DNA of 64,000 nt from positions 1 to 64,000 of the forward strand of contig NZ_SCWA01000002.1 of the NCBI RefSeq assembly GCF_004359615.1, read 5' to 3'. Shown in pieces: positions 28,355 to 37,595 of this stretch. The translations under genes were made by a program, and so were the position numbers. Position 1 is the first letter of the stretch. Each line of letters begins with the position of its first letter. The notes below the pieces were generated by a model. The model made no database searches. It was not told the origin of the DNA and saw nothing but the letters and a program-made list of their open reading frames with translations. The DNA is from Macrococcus brunensis (GTDB lineage: Bacteria; Bacillota; Bacilli; Staphylococcales; Staphylococcaceae).

Positions 28355-28660
28355 ATGACAATTAAATCAGTTACAACAGATGCATTGCAGGAAACACTTC
28401 AAGTCGGCACAGATGATGTTGTCTTAGATGTCCGCGAAAAAGAAGAATTTGCTGCCGATCATATTAAAGAAGCGTTTAACTATCCTTTATCTGAACTGGA
28501 AGAACGTGCAGATTCATTGAAAAAAGATACAAGTTATTATGTCATCTGCCAGCGAGGTATGCGTTCAGAGAAAGCTTCGCGTTATCTGCATGACTTAGGC
28601 TACGATGTGACGAATGTCGAAGGCGGCATGGATAAGTGGCACGGTGAAATAGAACAATAA
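28355..28660 (+). CDS. single-domain rhodanese-like sulfurtransferase
   Basis: 101 residues from the ATG at 28355 (AGAGGTG six bases upstream); a GTG three codons earlier is also in frame. VVLDVREKEEFAADHIKEAFN and the active-site loop ICQRGMRSEKAS, with the persulfide-forming Cys, are typical. It ends GGMDKWHGEIEQ. Such proteins carry sulfane sulfur. It converges on the P450 gene, sharing a terminator, and has no obvious pathway partner nearby. Confidence 0.9.
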   Translation: MTIKSVTTDALQETLQVGTDDVVLDVREKEEFAADHIKEAFNYPLSELEERADSLKKDTSYYVICQRGMRSEKASRYLHDLGYDVTNVEGGMDKWHGEIEQ

Positions 28661-28662
28661 AA

Positions 28663-28690
28663 AAATCCGCAAACTGATGTTTGCGGATTT
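28663..28690. terminator. bidirectional terminator between the rhodanese and P450 genes
   Basis: A 12-bp perfect stem AAATCCGCAAAC/GTTTGCGGATTT with a 4-base loop and A/T-runs on both sides. Confidence 0.92.
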
Positions 28691-28697
28691 GCTTTTT

Positions 28698-29978
28698 TTA
28701 ACGGCGACGGTCAAAGTTATTGCGGATGTTCTCAATAATCATACCGCTGTTGATCTGACCTGGTAATTTAGTGCGGTCCACTGTGAAGTCCTGTGCGGGT
28801 ACATCGTACTGGATTTCTTGTGCAAAGTATTTCATTGATTCTTCCATGATGATGACAGTCATCCACTCACCTGCACAGCGGTGGTTTGTCCAGTAATCGC
28901 CTCCACCTTGAGGGATTAAATCAAATGGGCTGCCGTCCCAGTTCTCAAAACGCTCCGGATAGAACTGTTCTGCATTCTGCCATAAAGATTCACTATGAAG
29001 TGTACCGAAAATATCGAGAATAAGCATCGTATCTTTTTCGATTTTATAGCCATCGAACGTGATATTTTTCTTCGCTTTACCTGGCAGGAAAGGCACGAAC
29101 GGATAATAACGACGGACTTCCTGAGCAAATTTATAAGCATAGCTGTTATCATTCTGCGCCACTCGAGCACGTTCGCCTGGATATTCATGCATGGCCAGTA
29201 CACCGAATGAAATGAAACGGTTAATCGCTACAAGCGGACGAATCGTATTCATTAAGTCAACTGCAGCAAGACGTGAATCCATCTGTTTACCGTTCATATC
29301 TTTCCAGTGACTGAATTCGTATAAACCTGAGCCTTCTTCAGGGAAAAGTTTACCTTTACGTGTCGCGATGATTTGTTTCTCCAGGTAGTCTTCTACACGG
29401 TCACGCGCGTTCAGTGCACGTTTGTAACCACTGTAAGCTGTCCCGATAGAACCGAATGAATCCACCATTGCATTCATATCTTTTGCATATTGTTCCATGC
29501 GTTCAGGTGTATCAAATGGTACATCAGCAAAACGGAATCCAACTTTTAATAACACAAGAGTAGATTCAAGGTACACGTTAGTCTGATCCATCGCCTGCAG
29601 ACGTGCTGTATCTTCAAACCAGTAGTTGCGAGTCAGTTTACGAAGATATTCAAGGTTGTTATCCGTCATCAGTGACATAAATAATGTCTTTCTGTTTTTA
29701 TGTTTGTCACCTGTTGTTGTATGGATAGCACCTTTACCAAACAATGTTTTTACAAGTCGTTTCGGCAATGTGCCAGACCGTTCTGTCTTGTCGTTATCGT
29801 AAAATAATTCAGCAGCTTCTTTACCGCTGATGACAACGGCTTTCTTACCGCCTAATACTCTCATTTCAAAAACATTTGTATTTAATTCTTTTGTACGATT
29901 GGGTATAAACTCATAACCTTCCTTTAAAACAGTCAGTGTCTGATCGAGTCCTTTAACCTTCGGCATACGTTTAGCCAT
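28698..29978 (-). CDS. CYP152-family fatty acid P450 peroxygenase/decarboxylase (OleT-like)
   Basis: 426 residues, soluble, no signal peptide. The haem-ligand segment GGGDYWTNHRCAGEW, FLPGKAKKNI, QEVRRYYPFVPF and MNTIRPLVAINRF are near-identical to Jeotgalicoccus OleT and related to Bacillus P450 BS-beta. His86 in GKGAIHTTTG aligns with OleT His85, the residue associated with decarboxylation to terminal alkenes; BS-beta has Gln there. The preceding Phe (LFGKG) and the Arg of IRPL, which binds the substrate carboxylate, are also kept. Members use hydrogen peroxide directly. It overlaps the upstream S41-like gene by eight bases, with GAGGGGG as ribosome-binding site. Hydroxylase versus decarboxylase activity cannot be settled from sequence. 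Confidence 0.92.
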   Translation of the reverse strand: MAKRMPKVKGLDQTLTVLKEGYEFIPNRTKELNTNVFEMRVLGGKKAVVISGKEAAELFYDNDKTERSGTLPKRLVKTLFGKGAIHTTTGDKHKNRKTLFMSLMTDNNLEYLRKLTRNYWFEDTARLQAMDQTNVYLESTLVLLKVGFRFADVPFDTPERMEQYAKDMNAMVDSFGSIGTAYSGYKRALNARDRVEDYLEKQIIATRKGKLFPEEGSGLYEFSHWKDMNGKQMDSRLAAVDLMNTIRPLVAINRFISFGVLAMHEYPGERARVAQNDNSYAYKFAQEVRRYYPFVPFLPGKAKKNITFDGYKIEKDTMLILDIFGTLHSESLWQNAEQFYPERFENWDGSPFDLIPQGGGDYWTNHRCAGEWMTVIIMEESMKYFAQEIQYDVPAQDFTVDRTKLPGQINSGMIIENIRNNFDRRR

Positions 29979-30879
29979 TAATATTTCCCCCTCTAAGTTG
30001 TTTTAATAATTGAATAGCAGCTTCTCTGACAATATCTGTCTCGTAATTCAATTCTACCACAGTCCCCGGTATAACCGTCATATCTTTACCTTCTGAATAG
30101 ATGAAGAACTGCTCACCCAGCGATTGTTTATTGAGTCGTTCAGCCTGACCATATGTCTCCTGACCGACCAGCTGCTGATTATTGATTTTAGCGGCCAGTC
30201 GTTCTGCACTGCCTTTAGTCATACCATCAACAAGGAATACAGACTCTGAAAAACGCTCAGCCATATGATTGATCCGCTCTTCCGGAACCACACCATAAGC
30301 ATCCCGTAAATCAATCAGCAGCGGTTTTCTTAAGTCTGTTAGCTGGTAAAGACCTCTAATATGGTGCACGATGACTTCCGTAAATCCATCACGTTCGAAA
30401 ACTTCCGGAGTACCCTCTTCTTCAAATGCCTTTAAATCAAATGTATAAATCTGATCGCCGCGCAGAACTGTTGCCTCATGCTGTTTCTTCAAAATAGGAT
30501 GCCAGTCCTGTCTATCTGTCTGCTCATTAAATAAAAGTTTCTGATAACGTTCTCCGAGCATGGCAATAGAATCGCCTGACAGATGAGTAATGCGGTCGCT
30601 GACGACAAATCTTCTATCAGCCGTCACTGCCGTGACAATCAGAACATCTCCCGTTCGTCTGACACGAATACCGTTTGACCAGTATCTCTGATCAACAAAA
30701 TCCAGAGACTTCAGATTAAACTCTGCCAGGTAATCAACCATCACCTGCTGAAAAGTAAATGGATTTGGATTGAGTTTGTTAAAGACAGATTGATAGTTAT
30801 CACTTATAGCATCATCTTTCAATCCAAGATCCTCTAGAATTGACCTAACTTCCTTAAATGTATTGACATATTCGTACAT
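29971..30879 (-). CDS. S41 (C-terminal processing) peptidase-like protein, probably catalytically inactive
   Basis: 302 residues without signal peptide or membrane helix. Residues about 66-145 resemble a PDZ domain (GIRVRRTGDVLIVTAV then SDRITHLSGDSI). Residues 185-295 follow the S41 core: KPLLIDLRDAYG, VFLVDGMTKGSAERLAAKI, LVGQETYGQ, IVREAAIQLL. Against CtpA/Prc the nucleophile Ser position reads Gly223 (a Ser is displaced by one) and the Lys of TFGKG is Gln245, so protease activity is doubtful. It is coupled to the P450 by ATGGCTAA. The role is unknown; chaperone or scaffold for the P450 or its substrate is only a guess. The ribosome-binding site GGATGGGGGG is strong. Confidence 0.7.
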   Translation of the reverse strand: MYEYVNTFKEVRSILEDLGLKDDAISDNYQSVFNKLNPNPFTFQQVMVDYLAEFNLKSLDFVDQRYWSNGIRVRRTGDVLIVTAVTADRRFVVSDRITHLSGDSIAMLGERYQKLLFNEQTDRQDWHPILKKQHEATVLRGDQIYTFDLKAFEEEGTPEVFERDGFTEVIVHHIRGLYQLTDLRKPLLIDLRDAYGVVPEERINHMAERFSESVFLVDGMTKGSAERLAAKINNQQLVGQETYGQAERLNKQSLGEQFFIYSEGKDMTVIPGTVVELNYETDIVREAAIQLLKQLRGGNING

Positions 30880-30949
30880 GGCTGTCCCCCCATCCTCTCA
30901 CAATCATTTACTACCCTAAAACGAATCTTTTCACGCATCACATCGATTA

Positions 30950-30998
30950 AAAAAATAAAAACCATGTTATTGGCTATGAAAGCTAACAGCATGGTTTT
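30950..30998 (-). terminator. rho-independent terminator after pknB
   Basis: An 18-bp stem with G-U pairs (30957-30974 with 30981-30998) and a 6-base loop; on the minus strand a T-rich tract follows. It separates pknB from the S41-like/P450 unit. Confidence 0.85.
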
Positions 30999-31007
30999 CA
31001 CTCTTTA

Positions 31008-32960
31008 TTAAATGTCATCATAGTTAATCGTTTCTTTTTCGAAAACTTTCCCATTGATTTTAATGACATAAGAACCGGACTTTCCTTCTTCAATAATCAT
31101 GGGAATCGTCACGGTCTGATTTTTATTAGTTGAAATGGTCTGATAAACATCAGTCATTTGATGATCCTTATCTTCTACAAAGACCTCAACACGCTGTTCT
31201 TTGCCGCTTGTCGGACCTTCAAAGCTGCCACCGTATGGCACAATAATCGTAGAGGTATAGTTCTTAACCATTGCCGGATTGTTATCAGACTGATCATCAG
31301 GCTGATCTTCTGTTATCGGCTTTTCGGTCGTCGGTTTTTCACTTTGCGGGTCTTTACCTTTAGATAACTCAAAACTGATTGCTGAGTCATAAGGCAATGC
31401 TAAGTTAAGCGCACTCTGACTTAGAATCTTCCCTTTTTCAATCTCACTATCATAAGTCTCACCGCTTACGGTCACAATAAAGCCTTGTGACTCCAGCTGC
31501 TCTTTCACAACCTGATAATCTTGACCTCTATAATCATTGACATAGATGTCATCGTGACCTTTAGAGACTTTAAATTCTATCGTCGTATTGCGAGGTTCTA
31601 TTTCTTCTCCTTCAGCAAGATTCTGACTCAGAATCTTGCCGACAGCTTTATCACTTTCAACTTCCTGAACTTTTACTTTATCGAAGCCCGCCTTATATAG
31701 ATTTTCTTTAACGCTTTCAATATTCTGACCTACATAGTCTTTAACTTTGAAAGTCTCCTTGCCTTTAGAGACGGTCAGATTGATTTTAGTGTATTCCTTA
31801 ACTTTCTCACCTACTGAAGGATTGGCTGAGATAATCATGCCATCATCGTACTGGTCAGAGAACTCATTGATGACGCGGCCTTTCCTGAGATTTTCCTCTT
31901 CAAGCATCTTTACACCATCCGTCAGCTGCTGTCCAGTCAGATCAGGGACAAAACTTGATTTAGGCATCAACATATATGCTGCTATACTGCCTAAAATCAG
32001 CAGTGTAAAAAGGAGCGGCAGAAAGATCAGCAGAAAACGATTTTTCTTCTTCGGTTCTGGTCTCGTCTCTTCTTCCGTCTGAACAGCAGGCATGACCATT
32101 GTCTTGTCTTCCACTACTGTATAACGCGCTTCTTCTTTTCGTTTTTCATCTAAGACAGTCGCGAGGTCATTGTACATTTCATCTGTTGTACGGTAACGGC
32201 TGTATTTGTCCTTCATCGTCGCTCTGATAATGACATTCTCGAGACTCTGTGGAACATCATCCCGTACGTCAGTGACAAGCGGCAGGGCTTCCTGAATCTG
32301 TTTGATTGCAATACTGACGGCTGATTCACCTTCAAACGGCGGTTTGCCTGTCAGCATCTCAAAAAGAACAACACCGATCGCGTATATATCAGAAGATTCA
32401 TCTATCGCTTTGCCTTTAGCTTGTTCAGGTGATAAGTAATGGACAGATCCCATGATGTGATTGGTCTGCGTCATCGCTGTCTCACTTAATACACGAGCAA
32501 TCCCGAAGTCCGTGATTTTCAGCACATGATCATGAGTCATCAAAATATTCTGCGGTTTAATATCACGGTGAATGATCATATGATGATGCGCATGGCCAAT
32601 GCCTCTCAAGATCTGTTTTGTAAAGAAAATCGCTTCTTCAACAGAAAGGCGGCCTTTATCCTGAATATAGTCTGACAAAGTCGGTCCGTCTATATATTCC
32701 ATCACTAAATAATAATGTTGGTCATCCTCGTCTACATCGAGCACTTTAACTATATTAGGATGACTGAGCGTCGTGGCATTCTCTACTTCACGTTCAAAAC
32801 GTTTAACCGCACGCTCTTTATCATGTGCCGGTATGGTGATGACTTTAACTGCCACCTGATGATCTAAAATAAAGTCATCAGCCAGATAAACCTGACTTGC
32901 ACCGCCACCGCCGATTAATCGAGTCAGACGATAACGTTCACTGATTATCTTGCCAAGCAT
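31008..32960 (-). CDS. pknB: Ser/Thr protein kinase PknB/Stk1 with PASTA repeats
   Basis: 650 residues. Kinase domain 1-275 with GGGGASQVYL (17-26), Lys39, HRDIKPQNIL (131-140) and DFGIARV (151-157); a cytoplasmic linker; one membrane helix (309-331); three PASTA repeats (about 337-540); a Pro/Thr/Lys linker and a C-terminal beta-rich domain (about 575-650). It senses lipid II and muropeptides and tunes cell wall and division. It shares one base with the stp stop. The usual next gene, rsgA, is displaced by the accessory block. Confidence 0.96.
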   Translation of the reverse strand: MLGKIISERYRLTRLIGGGGASQVYLADDFILDHQVAVKVITIPAHDKERAVKRFEREVENATTLSHPNIVKVLDVDEDDQHYYLVMEYIDGPTLSDYIQDKGRLSVEEAIFFTKQILRGIGHAHHHMIIHRDIKPQNILMTHDHVLKITDFGIARVLSETAMTQTNHIMGSVHYLSPEQAKGKAIDESSDIYAIGVVLFEMLTGKPPFEGESAVSIAIKQIQEALPLVTDVRDDVPQSLENVIIRATMKDKYSRYRTTDEMYNDLATVLDEKRKEEARYTVVEDKTMVMPAVQTEEETRPEPKKKNRFLLIFLPLLFTLLILGSIAAYMLMPKSSFVPDLTGQQLTDGVKMLEEENLRKGRVINEFSDQYDDGMIISANPSVGEKVKEYTKINLTVSKGKETFKVKDYVGQNIESVKENLYKAGFDKVKVQEVESDKAVGKILSQNLAEGEEIEPRNTTIEFKVSKGHDDIYVNDYRGQDYQVVKEQLESQGFIVTVSGETYDSEIEKGKILSQSALNLALPYDSAISFELSKGKDPQSEKPTTEKPITEDQPDDQSDNNPAMVKNYTSTIIVPYGGSFEGPTSGKEQRVEVFVEDKDHQMTDVYQTISTNKNQTVTIPMIIEEGKSGSYVIKINGKVFEKETINYDDI

Positions 32961-33697
32961 TAAAAGACACCCCCGAGTTTACAAAGCACAAATGAGACAT
33001 TGTCTCTCACTTCACTCTCGAGCGCCAGCTTTATCATTCGTTCGCCTTTATCTGTTAGAGATGTTTCCTGCATGATGATGTCATGCACTTGATTTTCAGG
33101 CACATAATCTGTCAGTCCATCAGATGAGAGTAACAGATAGTCATAGCGAGACAACGGAAAAGTAAAGATATCCGGAATCACTGTACGGTCTGTGCCGATT
33201 ACTTTAGTAATGATATTACGCTGAGGATGTTGAGCCGCTTCTTCCTTCGTCAGTTCACCCGCCATGACAAGATGCTGCACAAACGTATGATCAATTGTCA
33301 GCTGTCTCATCTCGCGCTCATTGATTAAGTAGCTGCGAGAGTCTCCGACATTGGCAATGATGACTTTTTTGTCGAACAGCATGGCAGCAACAAGTGTAGT
33401 CCCCATCCCCTGATTCACTTTTTCAAGCTGACTTTTATCGTATAATTCACGATTAATCTCAGAGATTCTGCTTTTCAGCCAGTCCTCTGCCTGATTGAAC
33501 TCAATCAGATTTTCCTGTTCAAAAATCTGCTTAAGACGCGTAGCTACGAAATGACTCGCCACTTCTCCGCTGTTATGACCACCCATGCCATCGCAGACGA
33601 TGAACAGCTGCTGCCCTGTATGATTTGTCAGAATGCCACCCGCATCCTCATTATTTTCACGGGTATGACCTACATCTGTGAAAAAGCGTGCCTCCAT
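32960..33697 (-). CDS. stp: PP2C-family protein phosphatase Stp
   Basis: 245 residues from the ATG at 33697 (MEARFFTDVGHTRENNED); the frame is open further up but only inside rlmN, and GAGGTAAAGAGG lies just upstream of this ATG. Metal-binding motifs are GHTRENNEDA, FIVCDGMGGH, NVGDSRSYL, LLLSSDGLTDYV and VRDNVSFVL. It reverses PknB phosphorylation. The five-base gap to rlmN and one-base overlap with pknB mark one operon. Confidence 0.96.
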   Translation of the reverse strand: MEARFFTDVGHTRENNEDAGGILTNHTGQQLFIVCDGMGGHNSGEVASHFVATRLKQIFEQENLIEFNQAEDWLKSRISEINRELYDKSQLEKVNQGMGTTLVAAMLFDKKVIIANVGDSRSYLINEREMRQLTIDHTFVQHLVMAGELTKEEAAQHPQRNIITKVIGTDRTVIPDIFTFPLSRYDYLLLSSDGLTDYVPENQVHDIIMQETSLTDKGERMIKLALESEVRDNVSFVLCKLGGVF

Positions 33698-33702
33698 CCT
33701 CT

Positions 33703-34794
33703 TTACCTCGTTTCTTCTTGTCGTTCTTTTGCTCTTAACTGACCACATGCCGCGTCGATATCAGAGCCATGTTCACGTCTGATGGTCGCATTGATGCCAT
33801 TACGCTTTAATTCCTTCTCGAATTTGAAGATATCTTCTTTAGGCGTACGAACATAATCTCGCTCAGGTACGTGATTGACAGGTATTAAGTTAACATGACA
33901 ATTTAAATGTTTAATGAGTTTAGCAAGTTCTCTTGCATGCTGTACCTGATCATTGACCCCACCAAACAGGCCATATTCGAATGTGATACGACGGCCTGTT
34001 TTCTCTGTGTAATATTCGATTGCCGGCATCAGTTTATCCAGATTATAGGCACGGTTGATAGGCATCAGACGGGATCTGACATCATTGTCTGCTGCATGAA
34101 GACTGAGTGCAAAGTTGATCTGCAGTTCTTCATCCGCAAAGTCATAAATACGTGGAACGACGCCTGACGTAGAGACTGTGATATGACGTGCACCGATATT
34201 CAGACCATTATCATGATTGATGATTTTCAGAAAATCCATCATTTCATCGTAGTTTTCAAATGGTTCACCGATACCCATGATAACAACATGGCTGACCCGT
34301 TCCTCAGTTGCATCAAGAGCCATTTGTACGTTCAGCACCTGCGCAACGATTTCTCCTGCTTCTAAGTTCCGCTTTAAGCCACCAAGTGTACTGGCACAGA
34401 ACGTACAGCCGATACGGCAGCCTACCTGTGTCGTCACACAGACCGAGTTACCGTAGTCGTGTCGCATCAAGACTGTTTCAATTGTATAGCCATCCTGCAG
34501 TTCAAAAAGGAACTTGATCGTTCCATCTTTACTCTCCTGTTTAACAACTGTTTTGAGCGTTGTCATGACGAAGTTTGCTTCCAGCAGCTCACGCAGTTCT
34601 TTAGATAAGTTGGTCATCTCTTCAAATGAAGAGACACGTTTGACATACAGCCAGTCGAAGATCTGTTTCGCACGGAAGCCTTGCTGACTATGGTCAGCGA
34701 GCCAGTCTTTCAGTTCATCTAATTGCAGTGAATAAATAGACGGCTTATCAAAATTAGGCATAAATTTATTTTTCTTTTTCTCAAGCAGTGCCAT
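33703..34794 (-). CDS. rlmN: dual-specificity 23S rRNA/tRNA adenine-C2 methyltransferase RlmN
   Basis: 363 residues. Radical SAM motif [14 protein letters not shown] binds the 4Fe-4S cluster; [12 protein letters not shown] and the C-terminal DIDAACGQL, with the methyl-carrying Cys, are conserved. It methylates A2503 of 23S rRNA and A37 of some tRNAs. The first ATG is used because it shares a base with the rsmB stop and the N-terminus [12 protein letters not shown] matches staphylococcal RlmN. Confidence 0.97.
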   Translation of the reverse strand: MALLEKKKNKFMPNFDKPSIYSLQLDELKDWLADHSQQGFRAKQIFDWLYVKRVSSFEEMTNLSKELRELLEANFVMTTLKTVVKQESKDGTIKFLFELQDGYTIETVLMRHDYGNSVCVTTQVGCRIGCTFCASTLGGLKRNLEAGEIVAQVLNVQMALDATEERVSHVVIMGIGEPFENYDEMMDFLKIINHDNGLNIGARHITVSTSGVVPRIYDFADEELQINFALSLHAADNDVRSRLMPINRAYNLDKLMPAIEYYTEKTGRRITFEYGLFGGVNDQVQHARELAKLIKHLNCHVNLIPVNHVPERDYVRTPKEDIFKFEKELKRNGINATIRREHGSDIDAACGQLRAKERQEETR

Positions 34795-36098
34795 TAAGAC
34801 ACATCCTTTCTTCGTAATTTCGCGATAAAGAAGCCATCAGCATTAAAGTCATGCGGTAGAATCTGCAGTGTTTTATGTGTTTCTCCTGCAAGTTCAATCG
34901 GTTCTATCTCGAAATTATTGTTTTCTTTTATAAATGAGTAGACGACATTTTCGTTTTCCATCTGTTCGATTGTACAAGTTGAGTATATCATCAGTCCGCC
35001 CGGCTTGACAGCTTCCGCCGCATTGCGCAGTATATCCAGCTGGAGCGGCCATAAGTTATCTATATCTTTTGCAGTCTTGTCATATTTGATCTCCGGTTTA
35101 CGTTTCGCAACACCGAGCCCACTGCATGGTGCATCAACCAGCACTTTATCATACTGTCTATCGAACGGCGCTCGTGCATCATGAAGTGAAATATCTACGT
35201 TAGTCAGGCGTAGTTTGCGTAAATTGAAATCAATCAGTTCAAGTTTATGCTCATGAATATCATGCGCATCGATGTGACCCGTCTGGTTCAGTTTCTCTGC
35301 CATATGACAAGTCTTACCGCCTGGAGCACTGCATGTATCAAGAATCGTGTCACCTGGCTCTGGATTCATGATATGTGCGACCAGCATACTGGACGCATCC
35401 TGCACAGAAACAAGCCCATCCTTAAAAAGACGCGTCTGAACAATCGGCGGTCCTTCAATAAACAGACATTCAGGTACAACGTCTGATTGTCTGACTGTAT
35501 AACCCTCTTCTTTAAGACGCTTAATAGCATCCTCAATTTTCATTCTTGTCGTATTAACACGCACACTCGTATCAGGACGTTCAAGCAGGTTCTGGCAGAT
35601 TTTACGCGTCACTTCAAGCCCGAAATGTGTCTTCCAGTGCTTGACCAGCCAGAGTGGGGTGCTTGTCTCAATGCTGAGACGTTTTAAATCATCTTTTATT
35701 TCATCCAGTGAACGCAATTCACTTCGCTGAAAATTTCGGAGAATCGCATTGATTGTCTTAGCACCTGAATAAGAACCCCGGCGCTTAGTAATCTCCACCG
35801 CTTCATTGATGATGGCATGGTCTGGAATCTTCGTTAAATAGACAGCCTGATAGACACTCATCATTAAAAGTCGCTTCATCCAGCCTTTTAGATTCGCTTT
35901 AATAAAAGGCTCTATATAATATTCTAGTGTCAGCTTGTGCTGCAATGTACCGTAGACAAGCTCAGTCAGAAGTGCCCGGTCTTTCTCTTCTACTTTATCT
36001 TCCTTGATAGCAGCATTGATGAGCAAGTTACTATAGCCGCCCTCAGTCAGGACATCATCCAGAATTTCAAGTGCAACATATCTGACGTTCTTATCCAT
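34794..36098 (-). CDS. rsmB: 16S rRNA (cytosine-967) methyltransferase RsmB
   Basis: 434 residues from the ATG at 36098 ([13 protein letters not shown]); 13 further upstream codons lie inside fmt and look non-coding for this protein. A NusB-like N-terminal domain (1-130) is followed by the SAM-dependent domain with [30 protein letters not shown] (catalytic Cys) and [11 protein letters not shown]. It overlaps fmt by eight bases and rlmN by one. Confidence 0.96.
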   Translation of the reverse strand: MDKNVRYVALEILDDVLTEGGYSNLLINAAIKEDKVEEKDRALLTELVYGTLQHKLTLEYYIEPFIKANLKGWMKRLLMMSVYQAVYLTKIPDHAIINEAVEITKRRGSYSGAKTINAILRNFQRSELRSLDEIKDDLKRLSIETSTPLWLVKHWKTHFGLEVTRKICQNLLERPDTSVRVNTTRMKIEDAIKRLKEEGYTVRQSDVVPECLFIEGPPIVQTRLFKDGLVSVQDASSMLVAHIMNPEPGDTILDTCSAPGGKTCHMAEKLNQTGHIDAHDIHEHKLELIDFNLRKLRLTNVDISLHDARAPFDRQYDKVLVDAPCSGLGVAKRKPEIKYDKTAKDIDNLWPLQLDILRNAAEAVKPGGLMIYSTCTIEQMENENVVYSFIKENNNFEIEPIELAGETHKTLQILPHDFNADGFFIAKLRRKDVS

Positions 36099-37017
36099 TG
36101 AACACCTTCCCGAGTAAGTCTTTACGGCCGGAAGCAAAATCTCCGGCTGCCATCCGTTTCTTACCTGCAGGCTGAATCTCTGTCAGAAGGACGGCACCAT
36201 CAGATGTCGCAACGAGCAGCCCATCTCTATCTGCCTGCAGTATTTCACCTGGGTTTCCGTGACCTTCTGCACGACTTGCGGACCAGAACTTCATATTCTG
36301 ACCGTCCAGCTTGGCATAACCCACCGGCCACGGAGATAGACCTCGAATATGGTTATGGACTTCAGTCGTCGGACGGTCAAACGCCACAAGTTCGTCTTCA
36401 CGGCTGATATTAGACGCAAAAGTGACCTTGCTCTCGTCCTGAGGTGTACGATCATTAGTCCTTGCAATAATAGAAGGAAGCGTCTCTAACAACAGTTTAA
36501 CGCCGAGCGCTGACAGCTTATCATGCTGAGTGCCGACATTATCGGTCTCTTCGATAGTAATGGCGCGCTGACTGATGACATCACCTGCATCCAGTTTCTT
36601 CGCCATGTACATGATGGAGACACCCGTCTCCTGTTCACCATTCATTACAGCATAATGAATCGGTGCACCACCGCGATATTTTGGCAGCAGACTCGCATGA
36701 ACATTAATACAGCCGAGCTTTGGAGCATTCAATAGTTCTTCAGGCAGCAGCTGACCGTATGCGGCAGTCACAATAAGGTCAGGCTGCATGGCGATGATAG
36801 CAGCGAGTTCATCTGAACCGGTCAGTTTAGCAGGCTGCAGGACCTTGATGCCTAGCGCTTCAGCAACCACTTTAACCGGTGGCGGTGTCAGTACTTTTTT
36901 ACGTCCCACTGGTTTATCGGGCTGTGTCACAACTGCCACCACATCATAATTTGCTGCAACTGCTTCTAAAATAGGACCTGAAAAATCAGGTGTTCCCATA
37001 AAAACGATTCTAGTCAT
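36091..37017 (-). CDS. fmt: methionyl-tRNA formyltransferase
   Basis: 308 residues. [10 protein letters not shown] at the N-terminus and the formyl-folate site [20 protein letters not shown] are diagnostic. It formylates initiator Met-tRNA. It overlaps def by eight bases and rsmB by eight, the usual def-fmt-rsmB module. Confidence 0.98.
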   Translation of the reverse strand: MTRIVFMGTPDFSGPILEAVAANYDVVAVVTQPDKPVGRKKVLTPPPVKVVAEALGIKVLQPAKLTGSDELAAIIAMQPDLIVTAAYGQLLPEELLNAPKLGCINVHASLLPKYRGGAPIHYAVMNGEQETGVSIMYMAKKLDAGDVISQRAITIEETDNVGTQHDKLSALGVKLLLETLPSIIARTNDRTPQDESKVTFASNISREDELVAFDRPTTEVHNHIRGLSPWPVGYAKLDGQNMKFWSASRAEGHGNPGEILQADRDGLLVATSDGAVLLTEIQPAGKKRMAAGDFASGRKDLLGKVFNG

Positions 37018-37495
37018 GATACATCTCCTCCAGTTCTTCAGGACTGATTTCTCGTGTCATCTTCTCTGTAAACAGGTGACCATACAGGTGGTCCACCTCA
37101 TGCTGTATCACTCGGGCGATATCATCAAAAGCGGTCATTTCCACTGTGTTCCCTTTTAAGTCGTTACCCGTCAGTTCTATTTTAACACTTCTCGGTACTT
37201 CACCAAATACATTCGGCAGACTGAGGCAGCCTTCTATATCTACTTCTGTCTCTTCTGAATAGTGGGTGATCACAGGATTAATCAACTGCAGAATACCGTC
37301 TTCTTCCATATCAACGATAGCCACTTTTAAATCCACACCAATCTGCGGGGCTGCGATACCTACACCGTCTGACTCAAACATCGTATCTTCCAGATCCAGA
37401 ATCAGCTGTCGCAGGGAATCATCAAATTTTGAGACATTCTTAACTTCGCGGTGCAGCAGTTCATGCTGTTGATCAATTAGTTTTTTAACGGTCAT
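37010..37495 (-). CDS. def: peptide deformylase (type 1-like)
   Basis: 161 residues. The three metal motifs are [17 protein letters not shown] and QHEVDHLYG (HExxH). It removes the N-formyl group from new proteins. The short length and EGCLSLP fit a type 1 enzyme; S. aureus also has a longer type 2 def elsewhere. It starts after AGGAGG and is separated from priA by a terminator. Confidence 0.95.
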   Translation of the reverse strand: MTVKKLIDQQHELLHREVKNVSKFDDSLRQLILDLEDTMFESDGVGIAAPQIGVDLKVAIVDMEEDGILQLINPVITHYSEETEVDIEGCLSLPNVFGEVPRSVKIELTGNDLKGNTVEMTAFDDIARVIQHEVDHLYGHLFTEKMTREISPEELEEMYHD

Positions 37496-37563
37496 GATAA
37501 GACCTCCTACTCTTTTATATGCATCATATTAGTATAAAGGAATATACACGCTGTAAGCAAACA

Positions 37564-37595
37564 AAAGTTCCTTATTCTAAAGAATAAGGAACTTT
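37564..37595 (-). terminator. rho-independent terminator after priA
   Basis: A 15-bp perfect stem AAAGTTCCTTATTCT with its complement around a 2-base centre; it overlaps the priA stop codon and is followed by TTTGTTT on the minus strand. Confidence 0.8.
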
